Shown here in pieces: positions 22,661-33,869 of a DNA stretch of 60,000 nucleotides. Position numbers and translations under genes: made by a program. Source of the DNA: Takakia lepidozioides (Eukaryota; Streptophyta; Takakiopsida; Takakiales; Takakiaceae); assembly GCA_030704615.1 (NCBI GenBank), contig CM060732.1, positions 67,377,053 to 67,437,052 of the forward strand, written 5' to 3'. Each line of letters opens with the position of its first letter. Position 1 is the stretch's first letter. Under the pieces are notes generated by a model, which worked only from the letters and a program-made list of their open reading frames with translations, did not search any database and was not told the DNA's origin.

Positions 22661-24180
22661 CAAACTATTAATTGGCTGTAATTTATATATTAGAAACGGT
22701 ATAAATGTCGAATTTGTTAGAGAGTCCCTAGTGTGGGAATTTTTTTGGATGTGATATATTGCAAGTGTCCAAGGTTTTGTTATTATTATTATTATTATTT
22801 ATTTAAACAGGGGATGGAGGCCAACGTTTATTTCCAAATGCAAAATCGGTTGCATAAGCAATTAAGTCCAAAGCAGGTTCTTATCGTAATTCTAGGATCA
22901 CATTTGAGAGAAACATCCAGCAATGCATGTGAGTCACACCCATCATGTCCTTATTTATGAACGGAAAGTATAAGAAGTGATCCGACACTTATGTAAGTGC
23001 AGCTCCCCATCTCTTAACGACTAATGGACCCTACGGTCATTTATGCTAAACGTGAAAGCAAGAAAGACGAGACAAAATCCGGTAAGTACAGAAGAAGAAG
23101 AAGAAGAAGAAGAAAAGTGAAAACAAGAAAACATTTCAACCGTTTTTAAGGGTATTTTTTTCCGAAATTATTGTGTATTATTCTGGAATTGTCATGTCGG
23201 CTGCAAAAAAAACTATGTTGACTAATGGACCTATGGTCGTCTAAGCTAAACTAGCTCCAACCTAACAGTCGTCGCTAGAATTAATTAATTGGTTTGTGGT
23301 CTACATGGACACATTAGGTGCACCGAAATATTGGGTATTGGCAAGTAATGAGCATGTGATCTAACTACATTTGTAAAGTCCTCTTGCACAACCCTATTGC
23401 GGAAATCCATATTTATTAGTTTATCTACATGAACATATATATCGAAGTATCTGTCGTGCATTACAAATTCTCACTCAAAAAAACATGATAACACATTGTT
23501 GAAAATTGGTATCGTCAAGCAATAATATAGTGCGTCATAAAGCCTCGCACTTTTATATAGATAGTGTTTTTCTTCGCAAGAACACATCAAAAACAGTAAA
23601 TTTTCATGTTCTCAACAAGACTGAAGATAGCCAACGAATGTTCCAGAGAGGTGTTTGCCGAGCCTGTGATGAAGTTGATACATGAAAGCTCGAATACATA
23701 CATTTGTTGGTATTAGGCACACTCGACTCTTGAGCTCCACAGAACCATACATAGCATACAATTCTCTAATTTTTTCTAAATTTGAAGTACTTACGTTTTT
23801 GTGAAATAACTGAAAATGAGTTTACCCATAGTCTTTTATAGAGTATCTCAACAGGCCTTTCCATGTATGCAAATGATCTTGTCTTAACTTTTCACACGTC
23901 ACAATATGACTAACATGTGGAGCAGAGTTTCATCATATATACGCTTTGATCAATTTTTCACATGTATAATATCATTCGCGAGTAGATGGACGATCATTTA
24001 TAATTGAATGGCTATTCTGAGGCCAGTGGGGGTTTTGGCATCCATCTAGGCACCCCAAGTAGCATGCCCGATAGTGTGCACATTGCGTACACCGTAGTAC
24101 CAAATTTGTCTCCTCTCACAGTTGCTTTTTTACTACTAGGCTGTTTTTTTATTGTTTATCTTCTCTTCTAGAACATACTT
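22661..24180. other. AT-rich spacer with microsatellites
   Basis: A TTA/ATT run lies at about 22,776-22,803 and a GAA run at 23,091-23,115. No coding sequence was recognised. Confidence 0.4.
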
Positions 24181-24181
24181 G

Positions 24182-24663
24182 TTATGGATCTCGTATGTAT
24201 GCTTTAAACTCTGCAGACCTATGCACGTTCCAACAATCAATGAGCCAAATCAGTTTTTGGTCTAAAGGTAGACCAATAAGTTGACTTTCGAAAATCACAC
24301 AAGACATTAGAACAAACTCCACAAACTGTTGGCGAGTCTTCTGATTATCACATTGCCAACCATTGGTAGAGTTGTCATTTACTGGTTTGACCACTAGCTT
24401 GCAGCAGTCGAATTTCAGCTTTGAAATGACATTGTCGCCGCCAAAGACACTTCATCCGGCTCGTCTCTCATAAACTCAATAAAACCCTTACATGGTTGTA
24501 ACACCGCCTCCTCCAAGCTCCCTCTGTATCCTAGCCCCAAATGTGTACCCCAACTCCACATATAAATGTCCATACGCTTATATTGGGTACTTTGTCCCAT
24601 GCTTGGGTTTCCTCTGGGGCCATTGGCATCTAATGTCAAGGACGAGAACATGACTGAACACAA
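24182..24663 (-). pseudogene. Possible DDE-superfamily transposase fragment
   Basis: The minus frame 24,394-24,182 contains QKLIWLIDCWNVHRSAEFKA. This resembles the second acidic block of DDE_1/pogo-type endonucleases (hydrophobic strand, IDxxxxH, then a short helix). The frame upstream (24,663-24,415) ends EFMRDEPDEVSLAATMSFQS and may be the preceding part. No first or third catalytic motif is visible, so the call is tentative. Confidence 0.3.
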
Positions 24664-24879
24664 ACAAGAGATAAGACTAGAGGTACAAGGCTAGACAAGA
24701 AATCAAGGTCGGCGTGACCGAATGCACGATGAGTAAATATGAATCAAGACGATCTTTATAACAATGAACAAGAGTACAAGATATTGGAACACGACTTGAA
24801 TACTAGAATGCTGGAAACTGGACTGGAGTACCAGATACTGGAAACAAGAGTAGCTTGAACTGGTGTTGACGAGACTGAA

Positions 24880-25215
24880 AAGTGTCCAGTCTCGCCTTCT
24901 ATATAAACTGGCTACTAAGAAGCTTCCATAAGAAGCTTCCCCTATGGAGGTTTCTTGTTGGAGAAGTTTCCAAGATTAAACAAAAGTTTCTTGATGGAGA
25001 AGCTTCCTTAAACAAAAGAGGTATCTTGATGAAGAAGTTTCCTCCAACGGAAACTTCATGAGCAGTTTCCAAGTTACTCTTGGTAATTTGGTAAACTTCC
25101 GGTAACTTGGTAAGTAATGGTAAATTATGGTAGATTATGATAAATCATGATAAGTCATGATAACTTTTGGTAACATGATAATTTGGTAACTTATGATATT
25201 TACTCCTGGTAAGTT
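24880..25215. repeat. Degenerate GGTAAnTTATGATAA array below a TATA-like box
   Basis: CTATATAAACTGG lies at about 24,899. It is followed by repeated GAAGCTTCC/GAAGTTTCC units (24,918-25,070) and a degenerate array of GGTAAnTTATGATAA units (25,080-25,200). The arrangement resembles an LTR-retrotransposon promoter region, but no LTR pair or primer-binding site was found. Confidence 0.3.
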
Positions 25216-25320
25216 CCTCTGGGCTATGTCCGTGACATCTAAAGCTTTTTCTTCAGAACCGGACTCCGACCTGTAAGAGATCGAGCAGACTTTAATTTGA
25301 ACACAATCTAAGAAGGAGAG

Positions 25321-25822
25321 ATGTACAGATCGTTGTCGGCGAGATCTTCAAATGGAATTGTGAGAACCGCTAATACCATAATGATGGAGATGGACTTACA
25401 TCTCTGTTTGCTCCCGAGTCTGCGTAGTCTAATGTTACGGTACGTGCTAATATTATTGCTCTTCTTAGTCTTTTAGAAATAAGAGTATGGTCAATGACAC
25501 CTCTTTATCCTCCTCAACTTGTTGTTCTGTTTGTGTAATGCAGAGGGGATCATCTGTATTTCGACCTCGGAAAACTAGGGAGGAGTATAAGAGGTTATCT
25601 CAGCGTGTTATTTTAGCCAGAAACGGGGCTGCTCATTTCTCCACCTTGGGGGCTCTTGATGATGCTGTGAGGGCCTGTCGACGCATGCTCATAACGTTTC
25701 CCTCATTGAGATCGAAATATCATGAGCAAGTAAATGTCTTGGATAACTACAGTCGATTGAAGATAAATGATAGTGTTTTCACGCATTTTGCTAAGTTTTT
25801 GTGTATTGAAGATCCTTTGTAA
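25321..25822 (+). CDS. Possible small two-exon gene, unrecognised
   Basis: The first segment starts at an ATG at 25,321 (MYRSLSARSSNGIVRTANTI, basic and serine-rich, like an organelle presequence) and runs to an ACG|GTACGT donor at 25,439. A second segment follows an AG acceptor at 25,543: SSVFRPRKTREEYKRLSQRV, then CRRMLITFPSLRSKYHEQVN and a stop at 25,822. The phases of these two borders do not agree, so at least one border is wrong or the two are unrelated. No family was recognised. Confidence 0.3.
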
Positions 25823-27150
25823 GGATAAGACATTCATTTGATTGATACAAAAGAGAAAAAATTGTAACTTCTCTAAAATTTAGTTTGTTATTTGTGAATG
25901 TACATAGTTTCATCATGCATTTCATATTCTTGTGCTTATGTACATTTGATTGCTTATTCGAAATGTCAGACACAATTAGGTCAGTTTCAATTTTTTTGTA
26001 CAAATGCTCATCTTAAGATTGGATACCACAGTTAATCATAATCTTGCAATTGCTTTCATACCATGTGTGATTAATTGGAAGTTTCAAATAATTTGAAGTC
26101 CAAAACACTGTATTTAAATCAGCCCATATAATATATTATTCAGCACTTGAGGACATTTTACTTAGATATTCTTCTTTTGAATGTATTCCAATACAAGAAC
26201 TTATGCGTATATTCTCTGATCAAATAATCAGCCACAAATTGATCATTTATTCATTTTTCTGAAAAAAAATGTTGAACGACTTGCTACTGCAATGTCATTG
26301 ACAACATGGAAGAATGTAACTAATTTCTACCCAAAGGGTCAGCTACTCTCACAATGATTGTCCAAACAGCTCAACTATATGCTTACATAATTTTGTTTTT
26401 GTCAAGATGGTTGTGTCAGCTCTCTATAATATACATAAGCATATCATAATGCGAGTGCTAAAAAGAATGAAACAAAATCAAGCTTTTGGAATGCAAAGAA
26501 ACTTTGAAATTGAGCACTCAATAGTATCTAAACGAAACTTTAAAATGTCATATGTTACTTGTAATTCCTCTGCAAGTCTAAATCCGAGTTATGTTGAACA
26601 ACCACAGTTTTGCCACAGTTTTGCGAGGGTACAAGACAAGCTAGAAATATTGCTAAGCAAAAAAACAACGGCAAAAGACAATACTTCTTTTTGAGATGTA
26701 TTTGGATGTTTTACACTATGTTCATTTTGGTCTCTCAATTCAACATCACGATGGACAACATCAATTGTCAAACTGTTTTTGACTGCTGGTTTCATGGGCT
26801 CCTTTGTGGATTGAAAATATAATATAACTTCAAAATAATTTTAAAATAACTATGTTGATTATGAGTGCTACTGAAGCAGTAATCAAGGATTGAAATATAT
26901 AATTGTTCAAGCATTACCACCAAAATTTCTGCAAGTTTTGCAAACAGTAAATTAAAAATAATCTGAAGCTCACAACTTCGGTCAATGGATAAGCGTCTAT
27001 GCAACCCATTTGAGGTTGCACCTGTTTTTTCTGGATCCTGTAACTAAACGTCAAGAAAAAAAAATGCATTTCATGCTTTTGAGGTCCTCAAGATGACTGA
27101 GCATTGATATTTCTTCCAATTGAATGAGATTTCCTCAGTAGCTTCTACAT
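25823..27150. other. AT-rich spacer, no supported gene
   Basis: Short frames only. GGTCAATGGATAAGCGTC at about 26,981 resembles a tRNA D-arm, but no complete cloverleaf follows. Confidence 0.4.
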
Positions 27151-27174
27151 TATGTAGTATTAGGGAGCTTGTGT

Positions 27175-27395
27175 CGTTGGCCCAAGTGTCCACTGTCATC
27201 TAAGCCTAAGTGCAATCGCCTATGTATCCAAGTGCGACCTTTAGGGTAGCCTCTGTCATTGGCCCAAGTGTCCAATGTCATGTAAGCCCAAGGGCAATCT
27301 CCTATGTATCCAAGTGCGTCTCCTATTCGAGGCCCAAGTGTGACTTCTAGGGTAGCCTGTGCCGTTGGCCCAAGTGTCAAATGTCATCTATGTCA
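27175..27395. repeat. Tandem repeat, unit about 84-104 bp
   Basis: Units begin with YCRTTGGCCCAAGTGTCMAM at about 27,175, 27,258 and 27,363. The first two continue through AAGTGCAATC/AAGGGCAATC and CCTATGTATCCAAGTGCG to AGGGTAGCCT. The third is partial. The second unit carries an insertion of about 20 bp. Confidence 0.7.
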
Positions 27396-28987
27396 TCTAT
27401 GTCTAATCATTTTATTTTTTTCCCACAGAGCCTATGACCAGATTTGAACGGGAGACCTTTCCCTTGATACCTCTCTTGTGGAGAGTCCAATCATTGTCTC
27501 GCGTCCAAAAGTACTTGAAATTCGTTTTAGTCATATTTCATCCTTTTTTTTCCACGTAGGCTGAGGCTCCAACCATTGTCCCAGGAATGTCCACTTTGCT
27601 ATTTTTCCCGAATTTCCAATGGCCCAAAGTACTTGAAATTCCACGTCTCCCACACCGCATGTCCCAAAATCATGAGACCAAGCCCGTGCACCCCTCCTCG
27701 TCGAGGGCTTTCCAATGGTACCGAGCAAGGGCCTTGTGGTTGGGGACATCTCAAATATACAAAACAAAACAAACGGATTCATATATTGATACTTCATCCT
27801 CCTAAAAATTTGCTGAAAAACAAGTAAAAGTTGAGCCACATCAAAAAGTTTCTTCGTTGCGAAAAAGAAAAACTTTGGGAGGGGCTATTCCTGAAAGTCG
27901 AAAACAGGGAGAGGAAGGGAGCAACTAATAGGGAGGGAGGGCAAGGGTGTTATGTGAGGTAGGATATGTGAGATGGTGGGCCCTCCTTCTAAGGAGCTAA
28001 GGAGCTTCTTACAGCTTTCCAAAGAATACCAGAGAAGCAGGGTGAGGTGGTGGGCCCCCTTCTACAATGCTTCACCACCGCCTTGAGACAATATATAAAG
28101 AGGGTGAGGCTATGATCTCAGTTAGAGGGTTTCTTCAGGGCACAAACAGGGCCCCCATAAAAGAAAGTAGATTTGGGGCCCTGAAATGTGTGGGGGGCAC
28201 ACACATTACTGATGTGGGTTTACTACCGTAGTTGGGTAGGGGTTGGTGTAATGCCCAAACTTGGCAAGTAGTGGTTAACCCCAAATGCAAGGGACTGCCG
28301 GGTCTATCAGTCTTACTTAACTGCAGTTGTTCGGCTCCCAAGTCCCTGTCAACAACACTTCGTGTAGTGCGGAGGGTGAAGCATCTGACTAACTCTGCTG
28401 TTTTCGTGGTGTTTGACTCCCTAGATGCTCATGTGGCCAGATGCGTGGACGAGTGGACACCCAGTTGTGCTGTGGAGCAAGTAGACTGGATAGTCTACTG
28501 AGAACTGCTGACCCAGCTCAGAGCTGCTGCTCAAAGAATGAGGCTTTTGGAAATGTATAGGAGAGAAATTGGCATCCCTCCATAAACAATGATAGGGTTT
28601 TGTTCTAGACCAAAGCGTGGTTTAATGTGATAAGCACAGCTGTTATCCCTTCACTCCCTCCTTCCCCTTCTTTCAACCTGTGCAGCTAACTCGTCAAGAA
28701 AAACATTTCTTCTGTGTATTACACAAGCTTTCAAAGCTTCTCACAGTAGCGAATAAATTTAATCTCAACATTAAAAAAAGTTCTGACTTCCAAAACTGCT
28801 TTGTTAATATTTCCATCTCTTCAATGGCTGAAGTGTGTCCCACAGTAGTTGACAGCACTGGTCAAAAGTTACATTTGAAGGCAAATGGTGCATCTACCAA
28901 CAGACAGGCAATTTGCCGAAGTACTGAGGAGACTTGTATATATATCTCCATTGTATTTGGGAGTGTAGAGTCCAGAGCAGAGGGCAC
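27396..28987. other. Spacer, no supported gene
   Basis: A tRNA-like B-box (CCGTTCAAATCTGG) reads on the minus strand at about 27,436-27,450, probably a SINE remnant. A motif GGTGGGCCC recurs at 27,976 and 28,050. No coding sequence was recognised. Confidence 0.4.
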
Positions 28988-31760
28988 TTAGTGACCCTTT
29001 GCAGCTGAGTTCAACAACTCAAGCGCTGAGGTGGCAAAGGTCTCCATTTGACTGCGGGAGTAAACTGGTTGAGTATAGATGAAAGAGAGGGACAAATCAG
29101 GGCCCTCCAGCATAGTTTCACATAGAGCAAAGCAGGGTCCCACACCATGCATGGAAGGGAAGGGCCCAAATGCTCCAGCGACTTGCAGTTTCTCCAAGTC
29201 TTTCCACTGCGGTTTCATGGGCTCATCCACAAAGATAGAGAAGAGAGCAGTACGCAGTGAAGAACTGGGTGTCACACCAGGGTGCTTTAGAACCTGTTTG
29301 ACGACATATACCACAAGTCAAACTTCGACAGCAACATCACAACTCATCCCTGGTGAGCTGAACATTTGCAAAGCCGCAGCATGGTGTACAGTCTCAGTTA
29401 GGCATGGACAAACATCGCATCCTTTCCCACTAATCATTTCTTCGGGGTTGCAAGCAAATAGGAGCGATGCCAGAAAACAATTTAGCCAGTGATTGCAGGT
29501 AGTGGGCCTGCTTACTTAATACACCCTGCAAGGTCACTGCATTTATGACAGGAGGCTGTGTTAATCAGGCACCAATGCCTAAGGTAACTAACTGCTATGT
29601 CACCTGTGACAAGATCATATGGCAGTCAAGTACAGTACATTTATGGAGACAGCAAAAGCAATGTTTGCACACTACTAGTAAATCACATGATTCTGGAGTA
29701 ATGATAGTGTTCCAAGGAAAACGATTTGAATTTGGAGTAGAGCAAGACCTGGGAAAACAGCATGTTGAGGACTGGGATTTCAGAGAATTGGCGAGACTTG
29801 GACAAATCCTTTTCAGTGGTAGAAGAGACGCTGCGTGCAAGGTCCCAAAATGACATACTTTCCTTGGCTTGTGCCCCTTGAGGAATACCGGCAACATAGT
29901 TTCCTGCTATTGACGTGGGGAAGGATGGCTCGAAGTACGCCCGACAGTCTACCAAGCTGCCAAGATACAGATATAGTGGATTAGCAAATACTTCATTACT
30001 GAAATCACAAGGAGCTGCTCTTCTACCTACCCAAGTACAGTACAATGATCTTACCTCGTGAAGCTGAACTCATCTTTCTTCTGATCCTGAAGCTCTTTGC
30101 TGGCAGCAGCAGTCTTCAAGAGAGCAGCTGACAGCGCTCCCGCAAGGGTTGTGTTCTCCAGCTTGCAAGCTGCCAGCAAGTCCACAGTACCTGTGCACAT
30201 ACTCAAAGGCATCAGTTGGAGAAACATCATTAACTTTCCTGAAGACAATACTGAGGGACCAGACCAGAGTGTCCACTCTTCCTATAAACGTTTCTGTGAT
30301 TGGTGGGGGGGGTAATTCATGGCTGGCCACAGTTAATAACAATTTCCTTACAATACAGTGGCCCACTCGGCATTGACACAGTAAGAAACAGACAAAAAGT
30401 AGCACTAGTGAGATAGACTAAGAAAAATAGTTAAATATCTTGGGCAAATAGAAGTCAGGAATCTGGAGGCAGTGAAACATGATGAAAGAAGAGACAGTGA
30501 GAAATCTGCATAACAGCTCGTAGCTTTAAAAATTCTTTTGCAGCCCTTCTACCCCATCCATATCGTTTATCCAAACATCCCTGTTAACTTCATAACTCCA
30601 TTGCAGTAGGCAACCCCATCCCTTAATGTCAGACTGCAAATACGAGCACCTTCCAAATTCTTCCTCGGCGACCTAGACAAGTGAAACAAAAATCGATCAC
30701 ATCACGCAATGAAATAGATTTCACATTGTCCTTTACCTGCCCTCCCTAGAGTGTACATAAGCAGATCAGATTGGAAGGGCTCCTTGCGTTGTTCAGTGAA
30801 ACCCGGTTGGAATGGCAGAAGAGAGTACTTCTTGACACTCAGTGCATATCCAACAGTGTCTATGCCCTTCTGGAGAAAGTTCTTCGAAGCCTTGCCTTTT
30901 GGAATCAGATCTTCAATGGGGGGAAACAGTTCATTCTTTCCAGGATTACCAGTCAGCTGAGGCGTCTGACCATCCACCAACGCACTTAATGCAGTAAAAA
31001 ACTGCTGAACAGCTGTAAGGGCAGATGGTCTGTCCAGACCACCACTGTGGAACCGCAGGGCAACAATTGTTTGACTCCGGGATGTCTCCGAGTACACATG
31101 CACCTGCAAAACCGACCATGAAGCAGCCAATGCAATAGCATAAGGAGAACATCCACATTGGACAGAGGGTGGTAGATACAGTTGCTACTTTCCTCATGAC
31201 TACTCAAGCTCTTGACCGCCACTACCACCAAATCTTTGATCTTTTGACACAACTCACCAGTCAAACCTTCCACGATACCGTAGAACCTGAAGAAAATTTG
31301 CAAAACAATGTACAGGACCTTAAATGTCGCAGCTCACCTGAAAAAGATCTGTAGTCTTGTCCGTAGTTGCGAATGGAAAGTTCATTTCATCTCGCACTAC
31401 CTTATGCAGGGCAAGGCTAAGCGCTTTGTTACCATCATCGTCAGGGAGCACAAATACACCAGACAGGTTCGCTCCTTCCGCCCTTGGCCATGGAAGAACT
31501 TCAACAGTTGGGCTCCCGGATTTGCTCGCTTGAAAACACAACTTCCCCTTTGCATTCTCTACTGCTTGAGCTCTTAGAATGGCATGCTGATCCACCACTT
31601 CACGGGCCGCAGATTTCACCCATTCGGTTTCCAGCAGGCGCCGCAGCGCAATCCCAAACACGGCCACACCAGTCCCACCAACTATCGCCTTCGACCAGTT
31701 GGACTCCGACGATCCCATCACTCTGCTCAATGCATCTCCGTCCACTTGACTAGGAGCCAT
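28988..31760 (-). CDS. Condensation-fold, CoA-dependent acyltransferase-like protein
   Basis: Five GT-AG exons with matching phases give a complete 479-residue protein: 31760-31338, 31103-30737, 30190-30055, 29956-29749 and 29293-28988. The start is ATG at 31,760. In order one sees WSKAIVGGTGVAVFGIAL, QHAILRAQ, an active-site-like RFHSGGLDRPSA (His and Asp four residues apart), AACKLENTTLAGALSAALL, VDCRAYFEPSFP, and a conserved C-terminus TPSSSLRTALFSIF with PSMHGVGPCFALCETMLEG. This layout matches an uncharacterised plant family often annotated as condensation-domain or alcohol acetyltransferase-like proteins. The substrate is unknown. No signal peptide or membrane segment is apparent. The fold assignment is fairly sure; enzymatic activity is inferred. 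Confidence 0.75.
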
Positions 31761-32805
31761 GATGCCCTTCTGCAAGTTCCTCCAAAGCTATCAACTTCAC
31801 ACTTCTTGCTTCCCTTCTATCACAGAATCAACCTCGACGTTCTCACAACTGCAGGAGACCCAGCGTGTGTGTCTGGCCACCCCAACTGGGCCTAATGAGC
31901 TCCACAAAGTTTAAGCAGGGGAGGGATATAAAGGCTATGCAGATGCACCGCCGCGCCTTTTCTTGAAAACTGTGCCTACAATTACTGAGATACGCACTTC
32001 CTCCCCTCACTTGTTGGGTTGCCCACCTACTCACATTTATGAGAGCATTCACCGCATCCACCCAGGTAGGTATTTATTAGTTATGGCTTGATAGGTAGAG
32101 AGAAACCTTCTGTGGGTTGGGTGTCCAGTGTGCATGCCAGACAATCTAACATTGGTAGTCTTCAATGTTGCACCAGCTCAAGCCTCTGAGGCTTTGAATT
32201 TGGAGTGTCTTCATCCTGACCTCTCCTTCTCTGACCATGTAGAATCTAGAAACCCACCTTGGATAAATGAAAAACTTTTCCAGAGTATGAGAAACTTAGC
32301 ATTTACACAATGATAACACTTTAACAATTAGGAAGGGAGAAACTCGACACATTGATACAACACTTATTACAATAGTTCAGAGTTCATAATCACCAAATCA
32401 ACACATGTTAAATCCTTTATGAGTGTCTCAATCATTCACGCTGAGGAGAGGAGAGGATTGAAAGAAGAGTCAATAAGTTGCATACATTCAAGTTCTTTCT
32501 CTACAGTTGCCACAATTGCTGTCTCCTTACAATTCATGGCTTAATGTGAAATGAGGTTAATTTTTCCCCTCCTCTGTAAAAGGCCTGAAGTGTGTTGTCG
32601 CTCGCAGATTTCTTTAACTAAAAAACTGAAAAATATGGGTTTTCACAATTTCATAAGGCAGTTGCTCAAGATATGCGGAACAGTAGCTAGGGCCAGCTAG
32701 AGAGCATCTTTGCAGCTTTAATGCCACTTGCTGCATTTAGTCTTCTTCCCCATCTTCAATGAAGCGCCCATACTTGATCTTCACTAACTTTTTTATTGGC
32801 TCTGT
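31761..32805. other. Upstream of the acyltransferase gene; no supported gene
   Basis: This stretch should hold the promoter of the minus-strand gene. A frame at 32,061-31,843 begins with GTG rather than ATG and is not convincing. The rest holds only short frames. Confidence 0.4.
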
Positions 32806-33190
32806 CCCGCAAGGGATAGAGGCATTGTGAAGACTTCTTGCCTAGGTGGAGAACTAGGCTTATCCATTAAGCCTAGAGAGAGATACACAGAGCTCATTAG
32901 AGGGTTGATGGGACCCGCAAGGGATAGAGGCATTGTGGAGACATCTTTAGAGAGAGAACTCGGTTTATCCATTAAGCCTAGAGAGAGAGAGCCCCTAGTC
33001 TTTAGAGGGTTCATGCACCCGCAAGGGATAGAGGCATTGTGGAGACTTCTTGCCTAGGCGGAGAATGGAGAGAGAACGCGCCTAGTCTTTAGAGGGTTGA
33101 TGGGACCCGCAAGGGATAGAGACATGCTGGATACATCTTTAGGGAGAGAACTAGGCTTATCATTAAGCCTAGTCTATGGAGGGTTGATGG
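32806..33190. repeat. Four-unit tandem repeat, 85-108 bp units
   Basis: Units start with CCCGCAAGGGATAGAGRCAT at 32,806, 32,914, 33,018 and 33,106. Each ends with AGAGGGTTSATGSRA or GGAGGGTTGATGGGA. They vary by loss of internal blocks such as TTATCCATTAAGCCTAG. The array lies about 70 bp outside the left end of the MULE element. Confidence 0.85.
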
Positions 33191-33260
33191 GAATGATTCA
33201 TGAAGCCCTAGAAAAAATTTAAAACAACAAGCACAAAATCACCAAAAGAGAGAGCATTTG

Positions 33261-33735
33261 GTGCCTCTCATTTTAAGATAATAGGGTCTTCAATGGGCAC
33301 GTGCGATGTGGCCGGTGGGCCCCGCGCACGGACGCCCGGCTCCCAGCACCTCGCCCACTGCTCCGGGCGCGACTGCAGCAACCGCGCCCGCGCCCCCGTC
33401 CGCCGCGCGGCCAGTCCCCCGCCTATGAGTCCGCTGCCCTCTAGTCTGCCAGTCCGCTGCTGGCCAGTCTGCTGCCCAGCAGTCTGCTAGTCCGTCAGTC
33501 TGCCCGCCAGTTCGGTGTTGGCTAGTCCGCTGCCCAGCAGTCTGCCAGTCCGCCAGTCTGCCTGCCAGTCCGCTGCTGGCTAGTCCGCTACCCAGCAGCC
33601 TGCCAGTCCGCCAGTCCGCCAGTCTGCCCGCCAGTCCATTGGCCAGTCCCCTGCCATCCAGTCCGCTGACGGCGTAGGATTGCCACCGTCCATTCCCATA
33701 ACCCATCCGAGCCCTCCATTTTTAGGGCTGCAACT
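33261..33735. repeat. Left end of the MULE element, copy A
   Basis: A GC-rich block opens with GTGCCTCTCATTTTAAGATA and GGGCACGTGCGATGTG. It contains a dense array of CAGTCYGCYG motifs (33,410-33,670) and closes with CCATCCGAGCCCTCCATTTT and AGGGCTGCAA. Copy B at 43,941 is the same by eye at both borders, though its repeat array is shorter. It lies immediately upstream of the transposase gene. Confidence 0.8.
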
Positions 33736-33869
33736 TTTATCCCTGCCGCCTGCCACTTGCCAGCAGCCGCGAACGTGCGCACTATTCTCCTGGCACATTG
33801 TCGATCGTGTCTTGTACTGCGACGCGTTTCTTGCATGTTCAGAGGCGTGTCCTTTGCACTGTATAGGGC

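Noticed and set aside
26970-27025. A tRNA gene
   Set aside because: A D-arm-like stretch is present, but no acceptor stem or T-arm in the right spacing was found.
31843-32061. An upstream first exon of the acyltransferase gene
   Set aside because: The frame begins with GTG, not ATG, and the gene has a good ATG at 31,760.
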